Source: Acidobacteriota bacterium
GTDB lineage: Bacteria > Acidobacteriota > Terriglobia > Acidiferrales > UBA7541
Length of the DNA stretch: 64,000 nucleotides
Assembly: GCA_003166795.1 (NCBI GenBank)
Contig: PMUS01000068.1
Location: 1-64,000 of the forward strand
Direction: 5' to 3'
The translations under genes and the position numbers were made by a program. The notes beneath the pieces are model-generated. The model was given only the letters and a program-made list of their open reading frames with translations, made no database searches and had not been told where the DNA came from. Every line of letters starts with the position of its first letter. The first letter of the stretch is position 1. This document shows, one piece after another, positions 45,107-54,545 of the stretch.

Positions 45107-45475
45107 CTACGACCTGAGCTGCACGCCATTCGATAGCTGGACGGTCATGCCGTGCATGAATTTCGAGCCGCTCTTTGCGGGCGCCCCGGTACATATGATG
45201 GTGTCGCCTGCGTTCACCGTTGTGCTGGTCCAACCGTTGTGCCGGAGAAAATTGGGGCTGTTGACCTCGATGGCCCATTCCTCGACCACGCCTTTGTCGT
45301 TCGTCACGTTGACGTACATGAAAGTGTGGGGATTGGTCCACTCAACTTTCGTCACCACGCCGGTCAGCGTGATCAGGTGGGCCATGTCGAACATGGCGCC
45401 GGAGTGATGCGCGCGCGCCGGAGTGGCGAATAGAAACAGGAGACATGCGACCAGGACGGCAGCGCCCGTTCTCAT
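45107..45475 (-). CDS. DUF6152 family periplasmic protein (copy 3)
   Basis: 122 aa. Signal peptide MRTGAAVLVACLLFLFATPARA with predicted cleavage leaving HHSGAMFDMAHL at the mature N-terminus. Family blocks: VEWTNPHTFMYVNV, EWAIEVNSPNFLRHNGWTST, TVNAGDTIIC, TGAPAKSGSKFM. Highly similar to copy 2, so a recent duplication is likely. Start chosen at ATG 45475 because it gives a standard signal peptide; the frame is open 102 bases further upstream. It is the gene immediately downstream of the TonB-dependent receptor, with about 215 bases between. Confidence 0.82.
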   Translation of the reverse strand: MRTGAAVLVACLLFLFATPARAHHSGAMFDMAHLITLTGVVTKVEWTNPHTFMYVNVTNDKGVVEEWAIEVNSPNFLRHNGWTSTTVNAGDTIICTGAPAKSGSKFMHGMTVQLSNGVQLRS

Positions 45476-45690
45476 TGCGCGATTCCGCGCCACGCAAATC
45501 TCGATCTGCGCTCGGTCCATTTTGCCGCAGCGCCTCCGCCCACCCACAACGACAGCGAATGGCATTCCACCGGCCACGCCCTGATCGGCGCAACCGGGGC
45601 ATCATGCCATGAGCCTTTCGCTCGGTGAAGATTATTTTTGAACGATCGGCGCGATTCGCGGATCGTTAACTGGGAACCGGCATCATTCTG

Positions 45691-48600
45691 CTAAAAGCTG
45701 TACTTCAGCGCAAATTGCATGATGCGCGGATCGTTCACGGTTTGGGCCAGGGCGCCCAGGCCCGCGGTGGTCGCAGGCGTGGGCTGACCGAACGTCGGCG
45801 CGACAAACGCTGTTTGCGGCGAGTACAAATTCGGGTGATTCGGAACGTTGAAAACCTCCCAGCGAAACTCCACTTGCTGGTGTTCGCCAATTGGGAAGAG
45901 CCTCGAAAGCCCGGTGTTGACAATGAACGAACCCGGGCCGAACAGGCTGTTGTTTTTCAGGTCGCCGAAAGTGTATGCCGCCGGGGCTGTGAACGCGCAG
46001 GGGTTTATCCAGAATTCCCGATTCTTGACCGTGGCGGGAGCGTTGCACGTTGGATTGGCGGCAACTTGGCCGCCCTTGTACGGGTCCCCCACCAGGTTGG
46101 GACGCTGTGTGAGTCCGTTCCCGCTCCCCGAGAAATCGAGGATCATTATCGGAGAGAAATCCAAACCCGATTGCACGATTGCAGAGACGGACAGCCGCCA
46201 GTGACCGAGCAGCATGTTTTCCATGTGATTGGAGAACTCGGGAGTCTCGGCCACGAGAGATTGGTTGAAAATGTCGTGCGTGTCGGCACTGGGGCAATTG
46301 CCGCGATCCGCATGCCGGTCATACGGCACCTCCTCGGCGGCAAGGAAGAAACCGAGCGTGGTCGTGTAGTTGTCGGAAATACAGTGGGACCAGGTGAAAT
46401 TGGTGGTCGAAGTGAAGTGATGGGCAAAATGGTGTTGGGCCGATAAGAGAAGCCCGTTGTAGTTCCCTGTCCCTCCCTCCTCGAGCAGAAGCGTTTCCCC
46501 ATAGCAAGAGGTCGTCGTCGAGCACAGCGAACCGTAATGCTGAAGCATGCGGTTTTCGCTCAATGTGAAGAGGCCCGGGTTTCCCGGTGGGCCCGGGATG
46601 CCGGAACAAATGAACGGCGGAAGGCCCGGCGGGCATGGCCCTGCGGTGCAGGCGACGCCAGAAGGAAGCGGATACGCCGTGGGGCACGGGCCTTGCATCC
46701 CGGGATTGGCTTCATTGTTGCCCCAGAGGTGCCGCTGTTGATTGCCCAGGTAAGTAGCCGAAATCACCCAGCTCGACCCCAGCTGCTTTTCCACACTGAG
46801 GTTGTACTGCATTACGTACGTGGGTTTGATGGACTGAGGGTAGCTGAACACCAACGAGCCGGGAAGGTACGCAGCATTGGCTGGCCCCGTGCCCACAAAC
46901 TGCGGGAAAGGATCTTCGCCGTTGTGGATGTTGCCCTGCTGGTCGGTAAAAGAGAAGTTCGCCCAGGGATTCGTAAGGCATGTCGTCGTGCAGCCGTTGG
47001 CAGGCACCGTGACGGCGCCACCGTATGGCTCTTCGAATCCGAACTGATCGTAGGAGAAATTTGGAAAGTCATAGAAGATTCCGAATCCCGCTCGAATGGA
47101 CATACGACCGTCGCCCTTAGGATCCCAGGCGACTCCGAGGCGAGGGCTCCATTTGTCGAGTGAGTTCTTCGTCAGCTTGTTGCCGGAAGGTCCGCCTGGA
47201 TCTCCCTGGAAGAGATACCCAGCGGGAGCGGTGGGAAATTTGGTGCTGTGGACATCGCTGATGATGTCGGGAAGCGAGATGCTGACAACCTGGCCATTGG
47301 GAACCGAGTGGCCGAAAAATGGATCCCATCGCAGCCCGACAGTGACCGTAAGTTTGCGGTTCACTTTCCAGGCGTCTTGCGCGAAGAGCGAAAAGACGTT
47401 CTGGTGCTGGAGCGATGGTATTGGAGCGTCCTGAGCGTAACTGCTCGTCGCAGAAGTGTAGCCGAGCAGGTAATCCGCAAGACCTTGACTAGGGAGCTGT
47501 GCCCCTGTGCGGGAACCGTCAAAAGTGAACTGTCCCTGGTTTAGCAGGTAGTTGTGGGCGAAGGCTCTCAGGTTGATGAAGTCGCCTCCAAACGAGAACT
47601 GGTGAGCGCCACGCGTCCACGCGATATCGTCCGAGACCTCGAGCGTGTCGTACGGCTGGAGACTTGGGGTTGATGCGGTGAAACCCTGGAAGCCGCCATT
47701 TACGTCAAATCCTGCCATGTAATTCGGAAAGTTGGGCGGTCCCAACTGAAAAATATTGATGGCAGACGGGGCCACACCAGCTTCGGTATACAGATCGTTG
47801 AGGTCAACCGTCGAATTCTCGACAGTCAGGTTCACGCTTCGATTGGCTGTCGCACGGATGCTGTTTACGATGTTCGGGGTAATCAGGTACGTATCCCCAA
47901 GCGTAAGGTTCTGAACGCGGTCGGCTTGGCCATCAATCGCGGCAAGGAGTAGGCCGCCTGCAGCCGCAGGCAAATTCGACGCGCCAGGAGGCTGATTCCA
48001 ATTTGTGATGAAGTAGCGCCCAAAGATCGTGTTTTTGTTGCTCTGCTGGTAATCAACTCTCGCCAGGCCCTGATTCTCCGTGAAGCTACCAGGAGACTGG
48101 TAGCCGTAAGTGCCGCATGGGCTCGATGCCGGCGCCACTGGGAGGTGGCTCTCCAGCGCCACGATGATAGGACTGTACGAGGCAGGACTGATTTGGTTGG
48201 CGACGTACGGCGGACCGAGTTCGCTTATCAATCCGTCAATTCCCGGTGTCGTCGATCCGTTCCCCAGGCAAGGCTGGAAGTTTCCTTCGAGCATCGCCTC
48301 GGTGGGCAGAGTCGTCGTCGCGGGATTCGTAGAACGCTGGATAGTGTCCTGCCAGCCGAGGAAGAAAAATAGTTTGTCCTTCTTGACCGGGCCGCCGACC
48401 GTGCCTCCAAACTGATTGCGCTTCAGGTTGTCCTGGAAATAAGGAGATACGTCACCGGCAAACGCGGTGTTCTTGGCGTCGAACATGTCATTTCTTAAGT
48501 ATTCAAAAACATCGCCGTGAAATTGGTTCGTGCCGGATTTAGTAATCACGTTAACCGCGCCGGAGGGGTGAGTGCCGTATTGGGCAGGCAAGGAGCTTGT

Positions 48601-49263
48601 TTCAACCTTGAATTCCTCGATGGTATCCGGAAATGGGAGCGGAAGATTCTGGTTGCTCAGGGGATCGTTGTGCGTGCCACCATCCAGCCAGTAGGCCACG
48701 CTGCCCTGCGCGCCCCCTGCGATAGAAGGCACGGCCGAAGAAGGATAGGAAGCGCGGAAGGCCCTGCCCTCCGAGACAGCTCCGGAAAGGTAAAGCAAAT
48801 CGGTGAGCTGGCGGCCGTTGAGAGGAAGATCCTGTACCTGCTGAGGCGCGATCACTTCTCCGACCCCGGTGCTGGTGGTATCCACCGTTGCGGTGTCGGC
48901 CTGTACAGTGACCTCCTGGGTTATCGCGCCCACCGTCAAGGCCACGTCAATCGTTGGGTTCACGCCTACCTGCAGCTCGATGCCGGTTTGCGCGTACTTG
49001 CTGAAGCCGGACTTGGTGATCTCCAGCCGATACGTACCCACAGACAAATCCGGCAGCGTGTAGCTTCCATCCGCCGTGCTGGTCGCAGTTCGCACCGCGC
49101 CCGTAGCGGTCTCGGTCAACCGGACCTCGGCGCCGGCTACGGCCGCGCCGCTGGGGTCTTGAATCGTGCCTCTGATTTGAGAGGTGGAGATTGTTTGTGC
49201 CGAAAGGACCGTCGAGGAAAGGAAAATACAAATACAAAAACCGAGGATCGCATTGAATCTCAT
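45691..49263 (-). CDS. TonB-dependent outer-membrane receptor with carboxypeptidase-regulatory domain (Oar-like)
   Basis: About 1190 aa. Signal peptide MRFNAILGFCICIFLSSTVL-SA, then a carboxypeptidase-regulatory-like domain (about 26-105: IRGTIQDPSGAAVAGAEVRL, DGSYTLPDLSVGTYRLEI), the plug (about 120-235: LPLNGRQLTDLLYLSGAV, TIEEFKVETSSLPAQYGTHP, GAVNVITKSGTNQFHGD) and a long barrel with LKRNQFGGTVGGPVKKDKLF and PRLGVAWDPKGDGRMSIRAGF, ending with MQFALKYSF. No TonB box could be pinned down. Start ATG 49263 has GGTGGGG upstream; the frame is open to 49431. Such receptors take up large or scarce solutes and are expanded in Acidobacteriota. Confidence 0.93.
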   Translation of the reverse strand: MRFNAILGFCICIFLSSTVLSAQTISTSQIRGTIQDPSGAAVAGAEVRLTETATGAVRTATSTADGSYTLPDLSVGTYRLEITKSGFSKYAQTGIELQVGVNPTIDVALTVGAITQEVTVQADTATVDTTSTGVGEVIAPQQVQDLPLNGRQLTDLLYLSGAVSEGRAFRASYPSSAVPSIAGGAQGSVAYWLDGGTHNDPLSNQNLPLPFPDTIEEFKVETSSLPAQYGTHPSGAVNVITKSGTNQFHGDVFEYLRNDMFDAKNTAFAGDVSPYFQDNLKRNQFGGTVGGPVKKDKLFFFLGWQDTIQRSTNPATTTLPTEAMLEGNFQPCLGNGSTTPGIDGLISELGPPYVANQISPASYSPIIVALESHLPVAPASSPCGTYGYQSPGSFTENQGLARVDYQQSNKNTIFGRYFITNWNQPPGASNLPAAAGGLLLAAIDGQADRVQNLTLGDTYLITPNIVNSIRATANRSVNLTVENSTVDLNDLYTEAGVAPSAINIFQLGPPNFPNYMAGFDVNGGFQGFTASTPSLQPYDTLEVSDDIAWTRGAHQFSFGGDFINLRAFAHNYLLNQGQFTFDGSRTGAQLPSQGLADYLLGYTSATSSYAQDAPIPSLQHQNVFSLFAQDAWKVNRKLTVTVGLRWDPFFGHSVPNGQVVSISLPDIISDVHSTKFPTAPAGYLFQGDPGGPSGNKLTKNSLDKWSPRLGVAWDPKGDGRMSIRAGFGIFYDFPNFSYDQFGFEEPYGGAVTVPANGCTTTCLTNPWANFSFTDQQGNIHNGEDPFPQFVGTGPANAAYLPGSLVFSYPQSIKPTYVMQYNLSVEKQLGSSWVISATYLGNQQRHLWGNNEANPGMQGPCPTAYPLPSGVACTAGPCPPGLPPFICSGIPGPPGNPGLFTLSENRMLQHYGSLCSTTTSCYGETLLLEEGGTGNYNGLLLSAQHHFAHHFTSTTNFTWSHCISDNYTTTLGFFLAAEEVPYDRHADRGNCPSADTHDIFNQSLVAETPEFSNHMENMLLGHWRLSVSAIVQSGLDFSPIMILDFSGSGNGLTQRPNLVGDPYKGGQVAANPTCNAPATVKNREFWINPCAFTAPAAYTFGDLKNNSLFGPGSFIVNTGLSRLFPIGEHQQVEFRWEVFNVPNHPNLYSPQTAFVAPTFGQPTPATTAGLGALAQTVNDPRIMQFALKYSF

Positions 49264-49505
49264 ATGCCCCCCACCGAGAGATCGGTTCCCCTGATGCTTT
49301 CCTTCTATTGGCCGGTTATTGCGCGAGCATATAGCAGAACCGTTTGGCGGTGTCAATCGCGGAAGTGCGCTTTGGAAAAAGAATGCTTGAGTGTGCGGAT
49401 GGGAGAACGCAGAAAGACAGTGCGGGCACAACTAAGGTAAAGAACCGGCAATACGCCGGCGCTACAAGAGGCGCGGCGTCGCACATGCGGCGCCGTCAAC
49501 CGCGT

Positions 49506-49997
49506 CTACCAATACGCGATCCAGCGGCCGGCCGCGATTACGCCTACCCAGGCGATCAGGGAAACGAATGCCGCGACCTTGGCGCCGATCGGCGCGCGCG
49601 GAGAGTCGTCCCATTTCGCGATGTTCCGAAATGCCGTGTTTTCGAAGATCAGCGCGTTCAATCCGGCAAGCACGATCAGGAGCATCTTCAAGCGGAAGGC
49701 GCCGTTTTCGTACATCTTCGAGGCCTCCGACGCGAACATTAAGCTTCCGGAAATAAACATCACCGCGAAGCCGGTCCAGGTCCACCTAATCAGCTTGTGG
49801 TGCAATTCCGAAACGCGCTGATTGGTAAGAATGAGTCCGAGCAACCGCAGGTCCAGCACGCCAGTGGTTCCCACGAGAAGTATGATGCCCCAGATATGTA
49901 CCGTCTCGATCAAGGGAAATAGCCAGAGCGACTCCGACACCTCGACACCAACGGACGTATGCTGGAGCCACCGGCAAAATTCGTAAAGGTACATCAT
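49506..49997 (-). CDS. DUF6644 family membrane protein (copy 3)
   Basis: 163 aa, about four helices. Blocks shared with copies 1 and 2: IETVHIWGIILLVGTTGVLD, DLRLLGLI, IRWTWTGFAVMF, SGSLMFASEASKMY and FRLKML. The N-terminal MMYLYEFCRWLQHTSV matches the FAKWLQGTWW and FCEWLEHNSW of the other copies. Start ATG 49997 has AGAGGA upstream. It is the first gene of the minus-strand run and is divergent from the PQQ dehydrogenase gene, with which it may share a control region. Confidence 0.75.
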   Translation of the reverse strand: MMYLYEFCRWLQHTSVGVEVSESLWLFPLIETVHIWGIILLVGTTGVLDLRLLGLILTNQRVSELHHKLIRWTWTGFAVMFISGSLMFASEASKMYENGAFRLKMLLIVLAGLNALIFENTAFRNIAKWDDSPRAPIGAKVAAFVSLIAWVGVIAAGRWIAYW

Positions 49998-50390
49998 CGG
50001 TAAGAAATCCTCTCTGAATTCAGATGCGGTTCGCCACTGATTCCTGCGGATTCTGCGTCAAAACATCTCCGAATCGAGCGTCACCAGCCCTCTGCGGTTC
50101 GCGGCGTAGCGAAAGCCCGACTACATTAGGTTCGCGTCCACAGCTTGTCAAGGGTCGTCCTCGCGCGCGGTTTTGGGGTGATTATGTGGCAACGACACAT
50201 AACGATCATACGTCTCATCAACGGGTCGCGACGATACATCGTAAAGTGAGGCGGCCCAAGAGTAGCGGCCGAACCTTCGTGGTATCATTCGTCGCCGCAG
50301 AACGCCGCGGAAACGGAAAGAGGCGCGGCTGCCGCGAGAGCACATCGCAGCAGTCGTGCATGAACTGGGGCCGGACCGGGGGGCAAGCAA
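49998..50390. other. Divergent intergenic region between DUF6644 and PQQ dehydrogenase genes
   Basis: About 390 bases that should carry promoters for both directions. A long plus-strand frame covers part of it but has no family-like features. No operator or -10/-35 pair could be named with confidence. Confidence 0.4.
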
Positions 50391-51956
50391 GTGAAGAAAC
50401 TGGTGATCCTTCTCGCATTCGCTGCGTGTTTATCCGCGCAGGAGCTCGACCAATCGAAGCTTTTGAAGCAGCCGACGGATACGTGGCCTATGTTCAACGG
50501 CGATTATTCGGGGCGGCGCTATAGTCCGCTTACGCAAATCAATCAGGAAAATGTGAAATCCCTGACGCTTGCATGGGCTTACCAGACGCACGCGTCGACT
50601 GCCGTATATTCCACTCCGCTCGAAGTGAACGGAATCCTTTATTTCACGCTGCCCAACGACTTGTACGCGATTGACGCGCGCACGGGCCGGCAAATCTGGC
50701 ACATCAATCGTCCCGCACAGGGTGGATTGCCCGGAGCCGGGCACCGCGGATTTGCGATGTATAAAGATAAGCTCTACTTTGCTTCGCCCGACGCGCAATT
50801 GATTTGCCTGGATGCACGCAACGGAAAAATACTCTGGCAGATTCAGATGGCCGACCCGGCGTTGAAGGCGTTTGGAAGCGCGCCGCCCCTGGTGGTGGGA
50901 AATCACTTGATTCTGGGAATCTCGGGCGATATCGCGGACCTGCCCGGGTGGCTCGAGTCGCGCGACCCGGACACCGGGAAACTGCAATGGCACTGGGATA
51001 GCGAACCCAAAGAAGGCGAGCCCGGCTGGGAGACTTGGCCGCACGACACGGACGTGATCACGCGCGGCGGCGGAATGACGTGGCTGACCGGCACTTACGA
51101 TCCGGAGCTGAATCTTATCTATTGGGGCACCGGCAACCCGCACCCGGTGGAAGCGGGCGACGCGCGGCCCGGATCGAATCTTTACACGTGCGCAATTGTG
51201 GCGCTGAACGCGGATACGGGGAAGCTCGTCTGGTATTACCAGATCTCGCCGCACGACACGCACGACTGGGATGCGATTCAAACTCCCATTTTGTTCGACG
51301 GCAATTTTCAGGGGAAGCCGCGCAAGATGCTCGCGCAGGTCAGCCGCAACGGTCTTTTCGCCGTGCTCGATCGGGCTACCGGAAAAGAGCTGGTCGTTAA
51401 GCCGTATCTCGATATTGACTGGATGAAGGGTTTGAATGACCGTGGCGAACCGATTCCAAAGAAAGAGACGGAGCCGCAACTCGATGGCGCGCTGGCGAAA
51501 CCCGGCGCGGCGGGAGGGACGAACTGGAATCCGTCGAGCTTCGATCCGACCACGGGACTATTCTTCGCGCAGGCGCGAGATAGCATCGGCGTGTACTACG
51601 TCACTATGCCCGGAAAAAACGCGGAAGGATGGGGCGGCCGGGATTTTATCCTGCATTCGAAATCCGTGATGTATGCGATTGACTATCAGACCGGGAAAGT
51701 TCGCTGGACGCGCGACATGAGCGGCAGCCGGGGAGGATTCGCGGGAACACTAGCGACCGCCGGCCACCTGGTGTTCACGGCGAACGATTCCGGAATGCTG
51801 ATGGCTCTCGATCCCGCCACGGGCAAGACGCTCTGGCACACGTACGGCGGCGGCGGATCCACGACCTCGCCGATGACGTACGAACTGGATGGCCGGCAGT
51901 ATGTGATCATTCCATCGGACGGCGTGGTGTACGCCTGGGCGCTGCCCGCTCACTGA
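50391..51956 (+). CDS. PQQ-dependent dehydrogenase (quinoprotein beta-propeller)
   Basis: 521 aa periplasmic quinoprotein: signal peptide ending ACLSA, then an eight-bladed propeller with tryptophan-docking motifs (ARTGRQIWHINRPAQGG, DARNGKILWQIQM, DPATGKTLWHTYGGGGS). It shows the alcohol-dehydrogenase-type blocks NGDYSGRRYSPLTQINQENV near the N-terminus and ISPHDTHDWDAIQTPIL in the middle, the latter with the Asp used as catalytic base in methanol dehydrogenase-like enzymes. The vicinal Cys pair of classical methanol dehydrogenases was not seen. Start is GTG 50391. Electrons would go to the cytochrome c encoded 110 bases downstream. The substrate is likely an alcohol or aldehyde. Confidence 0.9.
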   Translation: MKKLVILLAFAACLSAQELDQSKLLKQPTDTWPMFNGDYSGRRYSPLTQINQENVKSLTLAWAYQTHASTAVYSTPLEVNGILYFTLPNDLYAIDARTGRQIWHINRPAQGGLPGAGHRGFAMYKDKLYFASPDAQLICLDARNGKILWQIQMADPALKAFGSAPPLVVGNHLILGISGDIADLPGWLESRDPDTGKLQWHWDSEPKEGEPGWETWPHDTDVITRGGGMTWLTGTYDPELNLIYWGTGNPHPVEAGDARPGSNLYTCAIVALNADTGKLVWYYQISPHDTHDWDAIQTPILFDGNFQGKPRKMLAQVSRNGLFAVLDRATGKELVVKPYLDIDWMKGLNDRGEPIPKKETEPQLDGALAKPGAAGGTNWNPSSFDPTTGLFFAQARDSIGVYYVTMPGKNAEGWGGRDFILHSKSVMYAIDYQTGKVRWTRDMSGSRGGFAGTLATAGHLVFTANDSGMLMALDPATGKTLWHTYGGGGSTTSPMTYELDGRQYVIIPSDGVVYAWALPAH

Positions 51957-52066
51957 GCTGGCTGAGGCCACGGCCGAGTTGCCGAATTTTCGATCGCGCG
52001 TCGAATCCTGCCGCACGTTTGCTATCATTATTCGCGGAACGCTGCAGTTGCATCTAACCCAAGGGG

Positions 52067-52594
52067 ATGTCAAATCATATGAACTCGATCGGTAACAGGA
52101 ATTCTTGGAGCCTCGGTGACGCTTTCACGCAGGGACGCACATGGATTGTCGCGGGGCTAATTGTAGCGATGTGCGCTTGCCTGGGAGGAGCGATTCGGTC
52201 CGCGCGTGCGGCGAGTCCGGCCCCGCCGTCGAAGAGCGTATGGGATGGCGTCTATACAGACGACCAGGCCGCGCGCGGCAAGGCGCAGTACAACACAAGC
52301 TGCAGCAGTTGCCACATGGAGGATCTGAGCGGCAGCGGGCAAGCGCTACCTTTGGCGGGTGATGCTTTCACGGATGTATGGGAAGGGCAGACGATGGCAG
52401 ATCTGCTGGGACTGGTTCAGGGAACCATGCCGCAGGACAAACCCGGGAGCCTGACGCCGGAGGCCGCTCTCGACGTGATCTCCTACGTTCTTCAGTACAA
52501 TAAATATCCCTCGGGAAAAGATGAGCTGAAGAACGACCCGGACGCGCTGAAGAACATCCTGATTACAAAGAAGGCTCCGCCGAAGACTCAATAA
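52067..52594 (+). CDS. Monohaem cytochrome c
   Basis: 175 aa periplasmic or membrane-tethered class I cytochrome c. A signal or anchor helix (TWIVAGLIVAMCACLGGAI) is followed by the haem motif C79-S-S-C82-H83 in NTSCSSCHMEDLSGSG and a Met axial ligand candidate in GTMPQDKPGSL. The layout VYTDDQAARGKAQYNTSC is typical of small electron carriers next to PQQ enzymes. It follows the PQQ dehydrogenase on the same strand and should accept its electrons. ATG 52067 is close to AAGGGG; ATG 52079 would leave a better spacing. Confidence 0.9.
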   Translation: MSNHMNSIGNRNSWSLGDAFTQGRTWIVAGLIVAMCACLGGAIRSARAASPAPPSKSVWDGVYTDDQAARGKAQYNTSCSSCHMEDLSGSGQALPLAGDAFTDVWEGQTMADLLGLVQGTMPQDKPGSLTPEAALDVISYVLQYNKYPSGKDELKNDPDALKNILITKKAPPKTQ

Positions 52595-52632
52595 GGAAGT
52601 TTCGGGAACGAGCGGCCGCTCCGCGCGGTCGG

Positions 52633-54525
52633 CTATTCAACCGAGAACGCGAGGAGCACGTTGCCCGCCTGATCGGCGCTGAAGACCGCGTACCCGGAGC
52701 CGACGAACACCATTCCCCCGGCCACAGTCGCTCCGGCCGATCCCATCGCGCCGCCTTTTGCGAGCACACCGTTTACGGTATCGAATTTCTGCGCAGTGTT
52801 GAATTGCCATAGGACTCGGCCATCCGCAGTCGAGAGCGCTTTCAATTTTCCATCCCAGTCGCCCACGAAGACCGCGCCGGGAATACCGGTGATCGCGGCA
52901 GAAAGCGTTACGGCGCCACTCTCACCCCACGGCACCGACCACACGGGCTTGCCCGTTTCCAGCGCGAGCGCGATCACGCGGCCGCTGCGCAAAGCGAAAT
53001 AGACATTGTGGTCATCGAGCGCGCCGCCATACACGATTTCGCCGAAGGAGGTCGGCGGCTTCTGTCCCGGTAGTAACACGCTCGTGTTCCAGACGATGGC
53101 GCCGTTACGGTCGGGATCGAAGGCGAAGACGGTGCCGCTTTTCTGACCGGCGACGAGCAGCCTGTGGCCATTGGACAAAGTCCGCAGCATCGCGGACGAA
53201 CCGAAATCCCAGTCCGGCCCTTCGTGCAGAGGACAGTTCTCGGACCGGTTGGGAGCATCATCGTCGCACGCGCCCAGAAACGTATCGTTGGCAGTGCCTT
53301 GATGAAACCAAATTCGCTTGCCGGTCTTGACGTCGAGCGCCATCACTGCGTCGGTGGTTTCCGGAGCCGGATCCGTCTGACCGTCGCCCGTGCCGAAATA
53401 GACCATCTGCCGTTTGCGGTCCACGGTCGGCGAATTCCAGACCGAACCTCCCGAGGGCGCCCAAAGCTGCGTGCCCTGCGAATTTTTCTTCACAGGCGTG
53501 GGCTTTTCGTCAATCGTGTACGTCTTCCAAATCTTCTCCCCCGTGTTCGCGTCGAGCGCCACCACGCTGCCTTGAAACGTGCAACACGGGTAGAGCGGAT
53601 CCGACGCCGAAAATTCCTCGAAGGTTGAAACAGGAACGAACAATCGGCCGTCCGCGAGTTTTGGCGCTCCCGGGACGCGCGCCGTGAAATGGTCGTCAAC
53701 CAATCTCGTCCAGAGTAATTTTCCCGTCTGCGCATCAATCGCGTAGACGTTGGCTTTCTGATCACCGACGTACGCCGCGAACTTCGTATCGCCATGGCCT
53801 GTGACGCGACCGACGCTGATCGCCGTCCGCATCGCAGCCCTCGCTTGAAACGACCAGTAGACGCAGCCGGTTTGGGCGTCAAGCGAATACACGTAACCGT
53901 TGTCGCTGGCGACGAAAACGCGGCCGGACACGATCGTCGGCTGGCCATAGGCCGAAAGGCCCGTGGGAAAACCAAAAGCCCACTTTAGTTTCAAGCGAGG
54001 CAGTTGATCGGCGGAGAGGCCAGCGGCCTTCGCTGACTGGAATCGCGTGTTCCCGGCGTCGGCGCCCCAGCCATTCCACGCTGGCCCGGCTGCGGGATCG
54101 CTGAGCGGCGGATTGCTCTCGCAATGATTGGGCATCGCCTTCGCGTCACCCGTGCCGGTACTGCCGATCAGGCGGCCGCTGACCGTCTCGGCGACGCGGC
54201 GCTTTTCCATATCGGTCATGGTGTGGCCCACGACGGGCGCCATCAGGCCGGTGGCGAGGGCGGCGTAGATTTTTTCCGGCGCCATCAACTTCATGGTGGC
54301 AAATGACGGCGCCCGCGACCCCGTTGCCGGATGGCCGTGGCAGGAGACGCATTTCTGCTCGAAAATGCCGTTTCCGATTTCTGTTCCCGAAGGAGAGGAT
54401 ATTGCGTTCGCGGCGGGCGGCTCGGTCTGCAAGGGCTTCTGAGCCTCCGATTGCGCGACAGCACGCGAACCGAGCAGCAGCGACGCGCATACCGCAAGCA
54501 ACGGCAACAACAGAGTTCGCTTCAT
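52633..54525 (-). CDS. Cytochrome c-PQQ propeller fusion dehydrogenase (polyvinyl-alcohol-dehydrogenase-like, copy B)
   Basis: About 630 aa quinohaemoprotein. Signal peptide MKRTLLLPLLAVCASLLLGS-like, an N-terminal cytochrome c domain with CVSCH (FEQKCVSCHGHPATGSRAPS), then a PQQ propeller starting at NGWGADAGNTRFQSAKAAGL with repeated tryptophan-docking motifs (DAQTGCVYWSFQA, DANTGEKIWKTYTI) and the PCCTFQGSV Cys pair. The order haem then propeller matches polyvinyl alcohol dehydrogenase and related quinohaem enzymes (known family); the true substrate is not known. Start chosen at ATG 54525 with GGGGA upstream. The upstream paralogue ends only about 20 bases before it, so the two are a tandem duplicate. 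Confidence 0.88.
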   Translation of the reverse strand: MKRTLLLPLLAVCASLLLGSRAVAQSEAQKPLQTEPPAANAISSPSGTEIGNGIFEQKCVSCHGHPATGSRAPSFATMKLMAPEKIYAALATGLMAPVVGHTMTDMEKRRVAETVSGRLIGSTGTGDAKAMPNHCESNPPLSDPAAGPAWNGWGADAGNTRFQSAKAAGLSADQLPRLKLKWAFGFPTGLSAYGQPTIVSGRVFVASDNGYVYSLDAQTGCVYWSFQARAAMRTAISVGRVTGHGDTKFAAYVGDQKANVYAIDAQTGKLLWTRLVDDHFTARVPGAPKLADGRLFVPVSTFEEFSASDPLYPCCTFQGSVVALDANTGEKIWKTYTIDEKPTPVKKNSQGTQLWAPSGGSVWNSPTVDRKRQMVYFGTGDGQTDPAPETTDAVMALDVKTGKRIWFHQGTANDTFLGACDDDAPNRSENCPLHEGPDWDFGSSAMLRTLSNGHRLLVAGQKSGTVFAFDPDRNGAIVWNTSVLLPGQKPPTSFGEIVYGGALDDHNVYFALRSGRVIALALETGKPVWSVPWGESGAVTLSAAITGIPGAVFVGDWDGKLKALSTADGRVLWQFNTAQKFDTVNGVLAKGGAMGSAGATVAGGMVFVGSGYAVFSADQAGNVLLAFSVE

Positions 54526-54545
54526 TGGCGATCCCCTCCCGATGG

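Noticed and set aside
48517-49440. Long plus-strand frame opposite the TonB-dependent receptor gene
   Set aside because: Antisense shadow of a high-GC gene; the minus strand carries the recognisable domains.
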